Of a DNA stretch of 64,000 bases, positions 46,262-58,501 are shown one piece after another. Origin of the DNA: Dipteronia dyeriana (Eukaryota; Streptophyta; Magnoliopsida; Sapindales; Sapindaceae). The first letter of the stretch is position 1, and each line of letters opens with the position of its first letter. The position numbers and the translations under genes were made by a program. The notes beneath the pieces are model-generated. The model did no database searches, had not been told where the DNA came from, and saw only the letters and a list, made by a program, of their open reading frames with translations. The DNA lies in the NCBI GenBank assembly GCA_032871835.1, contig CM065303.1, positions 57,078,597 through 57,142,596 on the forward strand, read 5' to 3'.

Positions 46262-47450
46262 AAAATCTATTACCATGAAACCATGTTTTGTAATAAGGAA
46301 AAGTATTACTATAACCGAACAACAAATATAATCAAAGTATATAGTTTGTACCATTAGCAATGACATCATATAAGGTGTGATCGAGTTCATTAACCTTTGA
46401 AGAGTTGTGATATGGTCAGAAATTAATAAACTAGCATGTTTTCTTAACAGAACAACAAACATATCCTGCATAGTGATCTAGTTGAATAAAATAAAAAATT
46501 TAACAAAGAAAACATTGATTTGAAAATATAAATAAATATAACATTGATTAAACAAATGAATTAATTAATTATGTTTATTGAGATGATGATTACTTATTTG
46601 TAATGACAACTACTTTCAAATAAACTGATGCAAAGTTCAATATTGGAGCAATTATTACAATCACTTCACCCATCTTTCAACCAAATCAAACTTCAACATG
46701 ATTTTAAAAAACTTTGTAACTTTTCTTCCTGTTTTTCTGCTTCCAGTGTAGTCAACGGATGGTAGTCGAAGATAAAAAAGGTTTTTTATTATTTTTTTTA
46801 AATGCAATTAACTCTACTATGGACAAATATATTTTAATATTACAAAATTGAATTTGAATCCACATTTTTTCATTTGTTGTGATCGCATTGTATTGTATAC
46901 ACTAATTATTTAATTATCTTTATTTATGGTGACCGTTGGTTAAATTCATCAACTTGAAAAACGTAACTAAACAAAATCAAGTGATTTGATACCTGTTTAT
47001 ATATTTATACACACTTGTTCACATGGCACATTTTAGGGTTTAATGCACCTTTTACACACCTGTTCACATGGCACCTTTTGGGGTGGACTAAAATGTACCA
47101 GGATAACAACTGACAAAAACTTCACGAATGTTTGAAAAAAATTATGCTTACAAACGCTATCGATGGATCATCAAACCGAAATTGTTACTAGGCAAAAAAC
47201 TTACGATGCTTTGTAATGTGTTACACGTCATTTGGAGATCAACCTGGAAGATGTAACTGAAACCCAAACTTTTTTTTTCATTAATTTTTTCTGTTTTTGG
47301 CAAAGAATTTTTTTACATCAATATTCCACATCATTTACCACCGATCATTAATGTACACCGTTGGATTTATCTATAAATCTTAATTTATTATTCAAAACTG
47401 TTTACATGTTGTGCTCTGATTAATATTGTTAAAATTTGATTTTGTTTCAG

Positions 47451-47921
47451 GTAAATATGCACCCATGGGGAAAGGCTGATGAACAATTACCTGCTTATGT
47501 AAGGCAATCATTCTAGGCCACCAAGTGTAGAATATTATTAGATGGGCCATGTAGGTACACGTGGTACTTGGGAGAGCGAGTGAGTGTTTAAGGCTTGGGA
47601 TAGACTTCACTCCGTGTACCCAAATTCCTACAAACATCTATACTGGGGGACTGCCTGATTACTGTTGATGAGGCCAAGGTGTGGATGGGGGGTTTGGATG
47701 CTTCTGATTTCTCTGAGCCAAACGTTGATGGTGTAGGAGACTACAGGGACTTCGTAAAGCGACACATAAAGTTCAAGCATTACCCTATTGATGAGGTTAG
47801 TTAAACATGTAATGTTTGATACACTTTAATTGTCCATGCTTCTATGTTTTTGATAGTGTTGTATTTTTATCTGAGTAGGGTGTGCTGGAACCCAAATTGA
47901 TCGGCCGTTTTGAGTTTCTGC
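47451..47921 (+). pseudogene. Unknown multi-exon gene of repeat C2, 5' part
   Basis: An exon at 47451-47795 follows a TTTCAG acceptor and ends GAG|GTTAGT. It reads MHPWGKADEQLPAYVRQSF at its start and ITVDEAKVWMGGLDASDFSE later. The next exon opens at 47879 after GAGTAG and reads GVLEPKLIGRFEFL until element A interrupts it at 47921. An earlier exon may lie at about 47190-47250. A few stops are present (near 47516 and 47590), so it is decayed. The protein family was not recognised; a transposon-encoded protein is likely. Confidence 0.5.
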
Positions 47922-48696
47922 TATAAGAACCTCAATTTTATGATTGGATTATTTCATGACAAACCACACCACATTAGGGATGATTATGTAATGGGTAGCT
48001 TAGGTCCTCACTGGCAAGGTTTCAAGCATCTCTATGACTTTAAGAGCAAAAGGTATATTCACTTGACTTTGCCTCTTGAAGAATTTAGGTGCACACACAC
48101 ACACACTTCATACATGATTTGATTCATCTTGCATTCGTGTTGTCTATTGCTTATATGTGTGCATCATCTCACTTATTATACACACACTTACATGCATTTG
48201 TATCAACATGCATTTATGTCCTACTACTTATGTGTGCATCCTTACTGACAATCACACTTGCACTTCATTCTTAGTCTTAAGTGTGGTTGTTATGTGCTTT
48301 ATTTGTTTTCTGTTGTTTGATCAGAAACATCCATGCTTGCACGATGGTGTGCTTATCTTAGTGTGTTGAGTGACCATTTGAGAAGGTCTCATTCTTCTCT
48401 TGGTTTGGTTATAGGGAGTAAGGTGTCTAGTTTCAAAAGAAAGTATTTCAATGATTTAAATGTTTTTCAAAACTGACCTTTGTATGGTCTTATGACCATA
48501 TATTTTTATACAATGCTTCAAAATGAGTTTTGAAAATTTCTGTACAAACTAGACATTTATACCTTTCCAACAATAAATTATTCTTAATATTTTATGACCA
48601 TTTGGATTAGTTTTGAAATCTCCAAATGACCACAAAATAGGGCAACTCTGTTGTTGTCCATTTCTGACCTTTGGTCACTCAAATGACCATAACTTT

Positions 48697-50041
48697 TGTA
48701 AGTTCATCGGTTTTTGATTGGCTTATTTCGTTAACAACCATATTTTGGGATCAATATGTAAGGGTAGTTTAGGGCTTCATTGTTCGTAACCAAGCTCAAG
48801 CATCAAATGTAAAATCATTTGCTTAATCTTCATTGAAGAGATTTAGTGCACACACTCACACTCATGCATTTTATTTTAATTATCTTGCTGGCATGCTTAT
48901 TTTCTATTTTGTGTGCCTTGTATGTCCTATTTTTATTTGAGTGTTGAATGTATGTTTGTGCCTTAAAGAGAGGATTTTTTTCTTTATACCGCGGTCTGGA
49001 CCGCTCTCTGTGCAGTGCCCTCACCGCGACCTGTACATCAGTGTTGGGCAGAGGATGCATGCTGTGTCTACCACGATCTGTGCTTGTTGCCTACGCCGCG
49101 GTCTCCTAAGCGAAGTTTCACAGACGATACATCGCTCTCTGTGCCACGGTCTGGACACTTACCTGGACCGTGGTACAGCCAGCTGTTCAGACGGGTTTTG
49201 GTTGCCTTTCGCCTAAAACGATGCCATTTTGTGTAGGGCTCCATATATATATGTTCTCTTCTCTTTTTTTTTTCTTAGGAGTCCAAGAAGCCATTTTTAT
49301 GTGTTCTTAGTTTTTCTAGAGAGAGAGGGACTCCCAAACACTCATCTTTACTCAACCCAACTTCATCTCATGATCATCTAGCATCATTCTAGGATCATTC
49401 AAGCATGAAGCATCATCTTCATCATGATTAGGTATTCTCTACATGTTCTAAACTTTATGTTTTCATTACTAAGACATGTATACCTAGGGTTTTAGTCTTT
49501 ATTGCATATTAATTGCTTGCTTGGTTGTTTAATTGCTTTTATGACATGCTTGTGTATTGATTGTTGGTTGAGATGCAATAATTTGTGATAGTTAGCATTT
49601 AGGACGATTTTACCTTTCTAACTAATTCTTCTTGCTTTTGCATTTAGAACATTGATATCTAGGATTTGCTTTAATTGTCATTATTAATCCTAGATAAGCA
49701 TGAATGTCTTGACCTAGCATTTTTGCATATTGAATATTCTTGCATATTCACTTAGGTTTCCATTATCTCTTCATTGTTGAGTTAGCTTGTGGCTAAGTGG
49801 TTAGTGCACAAGGCTAGTGATCCAAAATCACTATTAAGGCCCGTTGGGTAGAGTGAAAGGGTTAGTAACTGGAGGGTTAGACGGGAGGTCAACATAGGTT
49901 ATAAACTTTTAGTCAATAGTGGATTTTGAAGATCAAAGGGTGGCACTCTAAACAGCCAGTGGTTTTTCCCATTTGGAGGGTTTCCACCTATATATTGTGT
50001 GTTGATATTGTTTTATGTTTGTTGTCTTTTATTTGATCATA
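48697..50041 (+). repeat. 5' LTR of element B, 3' end deleted
   Basis: It starts TGTAAGTTCATCGG. It aligns closely with 54002-55350 but lacks the last 100 bp or so. The junction falls at a shared ATTGG, directly before the primer site. Confidence 0.9.
49786..49870 (+). other. tRNA-like segment inside LTR B (also at 55086-55170)
   Basis: TGGCTAAGTGG (49790-49800) fits the polymerase III A box and tRNA D-arm. It is followed by a stem AGTGA/TCACT (49816-49820, 49828-49832) with a 7-base loop TCCAAAA at anticodon-arm distance. No good B box or acceptor pairing follows, so it is not called a tRNA gene. Conserved in both LTRs of B. Confidence 0.35.
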
Positions 50042-50043
50042 TT

Positions 50044-50058
50044 GGTATCAGAGCCGGT
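50044..50058 (+). promoter_or_regulatory. Primer binding site of element B
   Basis: TGGTATCAGAGCCGG complements the 3' end of initiator tRNA-Met. Confidence 0.88.
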
Positions 50059-50177
50059 GCCTAGATATACTTAGGTGATCCGTGCATTGTGTGTGTCTTA
50101 CCTTATGCATTTTGAATGTTTGATTTTGCTTGGTTGTTTTTGCATTTCATTTGCATCTCTTTTATAACCCAAACACT

Positions 50178-52790
50178 ATGAGTGACCCTGGGATGAGTAA
50201 AGAGGGAGCTTCAAGCTTAAGACCACCTTTGCTCAATGAGGTGAATTATGCTTCTTGGAAGGGCAAGATGGAAGCCTATCTTTGCCAAATAGATGACCGT
50301 GCTTGGATGGATATTGAAGATGAGTATACTCTTCCAATAATGACCACTGACGATGGTGAAGAAGCTCTTAAGCCCAAGTCTAATTGGAGTACTCAAGAGT
50401 TTTAAGCATCCAAGTGGAACAACAAGGCTATGCATGCCATCCTTTGTGCCGTGGATGATAATCAGTACAAGCTGGTCCAAAACATTAGGATTGCAAAGGA
50501 GGCTTGGGACATTCTTCAAACGACACATGAGGGAACCGAGGTAGTTAAGAACTCAAAGCTCCAAGTCCTCCAAATGCAATTTGAGATGATTAGGATGGAG
50601 GAGCATGAATGCTTCAATGACTTCCAAGTGAAGTTGATGATATTGTCAACCAAAGCCATCAACGTGGTGACCCATATTCGGATATGAGAGTCAAGCAAAA
50701 AATTATGAGGTCACTTCTATCAAGGTTCGAATCAAAGGTGACGGCACTTGAAGAGAACAGTGAGTATAAGAATATGAAGCCAAGTGAAGTCATTGGAAGA
50801 CTTCTAGCTTATGAGTCAAGATGAAACACCATACCCACACCTCCGAAGAAGTAAAAGAGCATTGCCTTGAAGACCACTAAGGTTGAAGAAGGGGAGGAAG
50901 ACTCAAATGAAGAAATGGCCCTCATGGTTAAAAGATTCAAGAAATTTATGAAGTTTGAGAGGAAAGGATTTGGGTCTAAGGGAAAGGAAGTGAAAAAGAA
51001 AACTTCTTTCAAGAAGATGGAAAAGCCTCAAGAAAGTGACTCCAAGAAGGGCATTCAATGCTATGAATGCAGTGGTTTTGGTCACATCGCTCAAGAATGT
51101 GCAAACTTGAATAAGAAGATAATAGGGAAGGCGATGGCGACCACTTGGAGTGATAGTGAAGACTTAGAAGAGGAAGAAAAATCTTCAGATGATGAAGATA
51201 GAGTTGCAAACTTTATTGCCTTCACAACATCTCATAATGGCAAGGAAGTTATAAGTGACAAGGAAAAAATAGATTACTCTATTGATGAGAGTACCTCTTC
51301 TAACTCTAGGTTTGAGATTGATGAGGAAATGGACTATGTAGACTTCATGAAGTTTTTTGAAAAGTCTATATTAAAAAGAAGAAGGAGGTTCAAGAGTTGA
51401 AAAAGGAGAACCTAGAGTTGACTCTCAAGATTACTCACTTGAGTGAGAAAGTAAAGAGTGGAAAAGAATTAGAGGAGATTTTGAAGTTGGAGCTTGTGAT
51501 CACTACGAAGAGTGAAGAAAACTTGAAGATTGAGCTTAGTGAAGCAAAAGAATTGGTTGCCAAGATGACATCGGAACCGAGAGACTTGACAAGATGCTAT
51601 CATGTGGGAAGAATCCTAGTGATAAAATGTGCCTAGGGTATGTGGAAGGCAAGGATGCCACTTCTTTGAAGAAGGCCATCTTTGTCAAGAGTCTAAAGGA
51701 CAAAGAGGTTCAAGAGTCACACCAACAAATGAGATCAAATGAGGTTGGTGAATCATCAAAGCAAGCACAAACAAAGTCTCAAGCTAAAACACATTCACCA
51801 AAAGCTAGAGCTCATCAAACAAGACCACAACCTCCAAGGAGCTCTCAAAATCAACAAAGGACCTTTCATCCACAACCAAAAGGGAGAATTAATTTGGCTC
51901 AATCACAAAGGTTCTTTCAAGGAAGAGATTCGGCTCAACATCAAAGGACAACTCAAAGGAGAGGGAAGTCTTCCATGCTTTCACAAGAATATGGTATGAA
52001 TTCTTACTTTACTCCCATTTGTCATTATTGTGGTGTTGAAGGTCACTTAAGGCCGAATTGTTTTAAATTTATTAAGTTGTGTCGTTTTGAAAGCATGATT
52101 GAGAAGAATATGCTTAGAAGAGCCAAAATGCATGCAATTTTAAAGCAAATGAACCCAAGACTCCTAGAAATGACAATGTTGCTACTAGGTGGACTAGAAC
52201 AAATGAGTATGTTTGCCATGTGGACCAAGTGGCATAGAAGGCAAAAGCCTCTAACATTTGGTATTTTGATAGTGAGTGTTCTAGGCACATGACGGAAAAT
52301 AAGAGTTTCTTTGAGACTCTTGTTATGGAGGATGGTGGATTTGTCACATTTGGTGATGGTTCACGAAAGAAGGTTTTAGGAAAAGGGAACATATCCATCC
52401 CCGGTTTGCCCTCTTTACCTAATGCTCTTTATGTAGATGGCTTGCAAGCAAATCTTATTAGCATATCACATTTAAGTGATAAAGGGCTTTCGGTCATGTT
52501 TGGTAAAGTTGATTGTTCTATTCTGAGAGAAGATGGACAAGTTCTAGTGAAAGGTAAGAGATCAAGTGACAATTGTTATTGTCTTGATTCCAATGAAATC
52601 TAGTGTAATTTTTCTAGTTGTGATCAAGTTGAATTGTGGCAACAAAGGTTAGGTCATATGAATTTCAAAGACTTGAAAGTTCTTGAGAGGTTGAAAGTTG
52701 TGAAAGGCCTTCCTAAGTTTGGAAATAGGATTGCGGGAGTTTGTGGACCTTGTCAACAAGGAAAGCAAACTAACAGTCTGCATTGATGGG
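50178..52790 (+). pseudogene. Copia gag-protease remnant of element B
   Basis: From the ATG at 50178 the frame follows SIRE-type gag: NYASWKGKMEAYLCQID, then WDILQTTHEGTEVVKNSKLQ (UBN2-like) and a zinc knuckle CYECSGFGHIAQEC at about 51058-51100. A Glu/Lys-rich coiled-coil spacer and a Gln/Pro-rich basic region follow at 51720-51990. A second zinc motif CHYCGVEGHLRPNC lies near 52020. The aspartic protease region at 52262-52600 begins DSECSRHMT, where the active-site Gly of DSG is Glu, and continues FVTFGDGSRKKVLGKG. The pre-integrase zinc domain near 52630-52760 is cut off. Stops (e.g. 50403) and frameshifts (near 50680 and 52260) break it; integrase, reverse transcriptase and RNase H are deleted. 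Confidence 0.88.
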
Positions 52791-53574
52791 TTTTGGTGGT
52801 TGACCCCATATGGGGAGCTCAAGCAAAGAGAGCGAACTTGCATCTTAATAAGCAAATAATTGTTCAATTTTATGCTCTTTAATTAATTGCTTGAGTATCT
52901 TGGATGCATATATTATTATGTCTTTTTATTCAATACGTGTGTTTTTGCCTTATTTGAAATGCATGTCTCATTTGTGTTCAAACATGCATTTTTGGACTAG
53001 GAAATTTGATTGACCCAAAGTTTATCTCCATGTTTATGAAAAATTGATCTTGACATGCTTAAAGTGTTATGCTTGATGAATTTATTGAATGCTTACAAAA
53101 ATGATTGCAAATATGTGTGCAAGTGACTTTTGAGACTTCATTCAATAAGCATATTGTATCCATTTCAAGGATTTCACAATCCAATAGTCTCTTTCTCTAT
53201 TTACTTATTGATCAAGGCTACTATCTTACAGACATCTTGCCCGGAAAAATCTAAAAGGGCACAATAGTCGCTCATGTCTTGTTCAACTTGTAAAGTTTGA
53301 TATTTTTTTTTGGTTGAACTATATCTTGTTTTCCATTGTCAATTTGGTGAAAATTGGTTTGACTTCTCTTGGAACCTCATGTGTTACTTTCCTTTGCCAA
53401 ATACCATGCTTTTGGAAGTTGATGTTGCATATTTTTTCATTCAAGGCATCCTTTCGCACATATTCCAATCAATAAAACTTTCATGAATTTCTCTCTCTCT
53501 TAATTATCCTGCATAAAGTTGTTGTATATGATTATACATTTATATTGCAAATATCTCTCTTTGCTACAACGTCC

Positions 53575-54001
53575 CAGTTGGGGAATACTCCTTCGCCTAT
53601 CTTGTGACAAAAAAGGGGAGTAGTATTGGATTTAGGAGGAGTTGGTATATTGGCATGATTTAAGGGGAGTTTGACCTATTGAGAGGGAGTGGATCTATTT
53701 AGGGGGAGCGTTTGCTATGTGCATTGTTGATTGCATGTACTTGTGTCTAATTCATGCAAATTGCGCTTGTTTTTATTTATCTTGATCCCTCTCATACACT
53801 TGTCTTGGAAAGTGTAGTTTTTTGTTTTGTAGGGATGATCATTCTACAAGAGATGAAAGATTTGAAGATTTGAAGATTTAGCTTTAGGTATCTCTTGTAA
53901 CATAGAATGTTTGTTTGTTGATCTCTTGTTGTTTCTTGTTATTTGTTGTGAGGATACCTTGTGAGTGAGTGGTTTTGTCACGAATAGACAAAGGGGGAGA
54001 T
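53575..54001 (+). promoter_or_regulatory. Repeated polypurine tracts before 3' LTR of element B
   Basis: AAAAAAGGGGAG (about 53607), AAGGGGAG (53669), GAGAGGGAG (53681), AGGGGGAG (53701) and AAAGGGGGAGA (53989-53999, adjoining the LTR) form a series. Multiple polypurine tracts upstream of the 3' LTR are characteristic of the Sirevirus (SIRE/Maximus) lineage of copia. A comparable but weaker series precedes 59714. Confidence 0.75.
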
Positions 54002-55453
54002 TGTAAGTTCCTTGGTTTTTGATTGGTTTATTTCGTTGACAACCATATTTTGGGATCAATATGTAAAGGTAGTTTAGGGCTTCATTGTTCGTAACCAAGC
54101 TCAAGCATCAAAGGTAAAATCACTTGCTTAATTTTCATTGAAGAGATTTAGTGCACACACTCACACTCATGCATTTTATTTTAATTATCTTGTTTGCATG
54201 CTTATTTTCCATTTTGTGTGCCTTGTGTGTCCTATTTTTATTTGAGTGTTGAATGTATGTTTGTGCCTTAAAGAGAGGATTTTTTTCTCTATACCGCGGT
54301 CTGGACCGCTCTCTGTGCAGTGCCCTCGCCGCGGCCTGCACAGTGGTGTTTGGCAGAGGATGTACGCTGTGTCTACCACGGTCTGTGCTTGTTGCCTACG
54401 CCGCGGTCTCCCAAGCTGAGTTTCACAGACGATACACCGCTCTCTGTGCCACGGTCTGGACACTTACCTGGATCGCGGTACAGCCAGCGGTCCTGACGGG
54501 TTTTGGTTGCCTTTCGCCTAAAACGATGCCATTTTATGTAGGGCTCCATATATATATGTTCTCTTCTCTTCTCTTTTTTCTTAGGAGTCCAAGAAGCCAT
54601 TTTTATATGTTCTTAGTTTTTCTAGAGAGAGAGGGACTCCCAAACACTCATCTTTACTCAACCCAACTTCATCTCATGATCATCTAGCATCATTCTAGGA
54701 TCGTTCAAGCATGTAACATCATCTTCTTCATGACTAGGTATTCTCTACATGTTCTAAACTTTATGTTTTCATTACTAAGACATGTATACCTAGGGTTTTA
54801 GTCTTTATTGCATATTAATTGCTTGCTTGGTTGTTTAATTACTTTTATGACATGCTTGTGTATTGATTGTTGGTTGAGATGCATTAATTTGTGATAGCTA
54901 GCATTCAGGACGATTTTACCCTTCTAGCTAATTCTTCTTGCTTTTGCATTTAGAACATTGATATCTAGGATTTGCTTTAATTGTCATTATTAATCCTAGA
55001 TAAGCATGAATGTCTTGACCTAGCATTTTTGCATATTGAATATTCTTGCATATTCACTTAGGTTGCCATTATCTCTTAATTGTTGAGTTAGCTTGTGGCT
55101 AAGTGGTTAGTGGACAAGGCTAGTGATCCAAAATCACTATTAAGGCCCGTTGGGTAGAGTCAAAGGGTTAGTAACTGGAGGGTTAGACGGGAGGTCAACC
55201 TAGGTTGTAAACTTTTACTCAATAGTGGATTTTGAGGATCAAATGGTGACACTCTAAACAGCTAGTGGTTTTTCCCATTTGGAGGGTTTCCACCTATATA
55301 TTGTGTGTTGATATTGTTTTATGTTTGTTGTCTTTTATTTGATCATTGGGGTAGAATTGTTAATATTGATTAATTCTCAAAATTGGTAATATATCGAATT
55401 AAGACCTATTCACCCCCCTTAGGTTATAGACACACACTTTCTAGGGAATTTCA
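54002..55453 (+). repeat. 3' LTR of element B
   Basis: 1452 bp, TGTAAGTTCC...GAATTTCA. It includes the GC-rich ACCGCGGTCTGGACCGCTCT core, the GTTTTTCCCATTTGGAGGG box and CTATTCACCCCCC near the end. The open frame at 54253-54687 inside it is spurious. Confidence 0.94.
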
Positions 55454-57001
55454 ACTTTTTCTATAGACATCCAAATCATGTTTTGTAAACTGGAGTAGAA
55501 ACTAGACTTCCATACCTTTCGAATGGTATAATATACAGAAGGTTTGGATGTTGTTTGGTCATGTTTTTGGTCACCCAAAGCTCAAGATGTTGAGCTATCA
55601 AACGTGTACCGCTGTATAGACCGCTTTTGGTGCACATGCCTAGCCAGCGGTCTAGGCAGCAGTCTTTTCCAGCCATTCCATGCTACCTAGACACTTGCCT
55701 GGCCAGCGGTATACCCATCGGTCATGACAGGACTTCATTTCACAAGTCCTAAACAACGCCGTTTTGTCTATGGCTTATATATATATGTTCTATTCTTCTT
55801 CATTGCCTCTTTAGAGCTTAAATTACACATTTTTAGAGTGAGAGAACCTCCAGTAGAGAGAGGAAGCTTTAAGCTTTGTGTTTGACTCTTCAAGCCCCAA
55901 CCCATATTTATCTTACATTTCAAGCATCTTCTGAAGCATGGGTTTTTATTGATTGGTAAGTAGAACCTCCATTATTGTTCATTCATTGTTCTAGCTTACC
56001 AAGACATGTCATTTATTACTTAGGTTAGCAAATCCTCATATTTATCGTTTATCGTTTGAAGTTATGACATATTTGAGGTTTTTATTGTGATAGCTTGCAT
56101 TATTAGGTTATTTATGCATGTATAACTATTCCATGAATGTTCATATATACATAATTGATGATTAGGTCGACTTTGTGCATCTCGTCTAGTTTATGAACAT
56201 TTATGTGTATACCTCATTGATTGCATTTATTGATTGCAAAATACTGCCCCTGGTTATATGTTGTGACAACTTGTGTTGGTTGGACTTTTATTGACAATTA
56301 GGTTGCTAGAATCCTTTTGTATCTAATTGAGTCCTTATGTATGGGTATGTAGGCATTGTTTGATAACTAGGTTATTGTATTGCATTATCTACACATAGTT
56401 CTACATTGTATGTTTGGTCTAACATATTTTACATTGAGCATTCATTGATTGTTCACTTAGACCATATACTCTTTATAGAGTCAAAGTCCTGTTGCTTCTA
56501 GGTGAAATTGCACAAGCAAGTCAAGTCTTGCAACCAAGGGTAGGTTGGTAAACAATTGGTCGGGTGCCACTGTAAAAGGCCTGAGGGGTAGAGTAGGAGG
56601 TACTCACTCCAAGAGTAGTGGATCAGAGGATATCACTAGGGATTGAACCTAGAGTGGTGAGTGGTAGTGGCCATAGGTTGAGGTTGTTGAGAGTGAGAGT
56701 CTGAGTATCACTTGAGGGTGTAACCTTTTATTCATATAGTGGATTTATTTGATCGTGCATGGCTAGCAGAATAGCCGGTGCTTTTTCCCATTTGGTGGGT
56801 TTCCACATATACATCTTGTGTTGTTTATATTTCTGTGTTGTTTATATTTCCGCACTTTACACTTGGTGTTGTATGTTTGTTTGTTTTATTGGGTGAATTT
56901 TAAATATTGACTATTCAAGAAAAATTGGTAATTGACTTGATTAAAACCTATTCTCCCCCTCTAGGTTTATATACATAAACACTTTAAGGGTTATTTTCAA
57001 T

Positions 57002-57016
57002 TGGTATCAGAACGGG
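57002..57016 (+). promoter_or_regulatory. Primer binding site of element A
   Basis: TGGTATCAGAACGGG, a one-base variant of the tRNA-Met site, starts two bases after the LTR end at 56999. Confidence 0.85.
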
Positions 57017-57119
57017 TTTCTAGACATACTAAGGTGATCCAAGCTCTTGTTTGTGTATCTTGCATTTTTTTGCATTTGATTGTTGCATTCATTTGCATTC
57101 ATCTCATTCATTAAACACC

Positions 57120-58501
57120 ATGAGTGGCATTGAAATGTTAGAGGGAAATTTGACCTCCAAAATTGAGAGGGAGGAATATGACTCCGATGAGGAGATGACT
57201 CTCACGGTTGAGAGATTTAGGAGATTCACAAAATCTCACAAGAATAGTATGACCTCCAATGTGAAGGAGGAGAAAAGGATGAACTCCAAAGTGAAGGAGG
57301 TAGACAAGAAGATCTTGCTCAAGAATAGTGAAGAGCATGTGCTTAACTTCACGGCCTTGGGTGATTCTTATGTGGAAGATTTTGGTATGGTAACAAGTGA
57401 CAAAGGCAAAGGTCTTGATGAGGGAATTGACTCAATTGAGGAATGTCAAGTGACCCTTCTTAAAGTTTTGAAGCAAAATGAAGAGCTCTCCAAGGAGTGA
57501 CTTTGAGAATGTGGAAGATTTCCTTAGAGGAAAAGATTCGTACCCATGAAGATAGCAAGCAAAAAAGTCAAATTCAACTTCACCGATAAAAAGAGATCAT
57601 GGATGAGCAAATGGAAGATATCTATATTCTTATCTCTAAATTGAAGACTATGGAGAAGGATATATCTATTACTAACTCCTTGAAGTCGGACATGGTTGAT
57701 ATGTCCAAGTATGAGATGGAGATTAAAGATTGCCGCCAACAGATGAAGGCAATGAAATAAGAGCTTGCTAATAAAGCAAACTACTTGAAGATTGTCAAGG
57801 AAAGAGAGATGAGGTGCCTTGAAGAATTAAAGAAGGCCAAGGTCAAACAACCTCAAGCTCAAGGCAAGATCAAAGCTTCATCCAAGCAACCTTTAACTCA
57901 AGGAAAGTCCACACAAGCCTTGACAACTCAATCAATGCATAGGCAATCCAAGAAAGAAAGACAATCCCTTGAGAAGTCAATCACCTCTTCCAACAAGCCA
58001 ACTATGAGGAAAGAAGGCGATCACAAGAAGCATGACCAACCAAGGAGGCAAGTTCAACCAACTCAACCACCTCGACAAGCAAAACCACAAAGGTGCCACC
58101 AATCGGCTCAAGCTTCAAGAAGAAGCAAATCGATGCACCATCAAAGACAACCTCATCAACATGGCGATGTCCTGATGAGAACATAATGCAATGGTATAAA
58201 TGCTTGCTTTGTACCTACTTGTCATTTTTGTGGTATGATTGGTCACTTAAGACCAAATTGCTTTAAATACATTAAGAGGTGTAGATTAGAGAGCATGAAA
58301 GTAAAAAGGTTAAAAAAGTGGGAAAGTTTGCATGAGCCTAGGGATTCTAGAAAATTGGTTATGACCACTAAAAATGAAAAGGTGGAACCTAGGTGGGTTA
58401 GAAAACATGAACCCGCTTGTCTTAGTGCCCATGAGACACCCGTAGATGTAACTAGGTCCTTTGGACTTGATAATCCTATAGGGGCTGATATCTCCCAATG
58501 A
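57120..58501 (+). pseudogene. Internally deleted gag of element A
   Basis: The ATG at 57120 opens a frame whose EYDSDEEMTLTVERFRRFTK segment aligns with the middle of element B's gag (SNEEMALMVKRFKKFMK). The N-terminal UBN2 part is absent, so about 700 bp of gag were deleted. After a stop at 57498 coiled-coil sequence continues to about 57830, then a Gln/Lys-rich basic region. The zinc motif CHFCGMIGHLRPNC lies at about 58220-58260, equivalent to the second motif in B. The frame ends at 58501, followed by non-coding sequence shared with B. Coding capacity is insufficient for autonomous movement. Confidence 0.8.

Larger units (their letters stand above)
48697..55453 (+). mobile_element. Copia (SIRE-like) retroelement B nested in LTR of A
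   Basis: A 6.8-kb element with LTRs at 48697-about 50040 and 54002-55453, flanked by a perfect ACTTT duplication (48692-48696 and 55454-55458). The undisturbed LTR of A at 59714-62023 shows the empty site (CCATAACTTTTTATACAG, near 60485). Gag and protease parts are present but most of pol is deleted, so it is non-autonomous. Confidence 0.94.
47922..56999 (+). repeat. 5' LTR of element A, split by element B
   Basis: LTR parts are 47922-48696 and 55459-56999, together about 2.3 kb. They align with 59714-62023 along their length. The first dinucleotide is TA instead of TG. An (AC)n tract lies at about 48093-48107. Confidence 0.9.

Noticed and set aside
54253..54687. 144-codon open frame with many Cys and Arg
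   Set aside because: Lies entirely within the 3' LTR of element B, over its GC-rich core; the 5' LTR copy breaks the frame.
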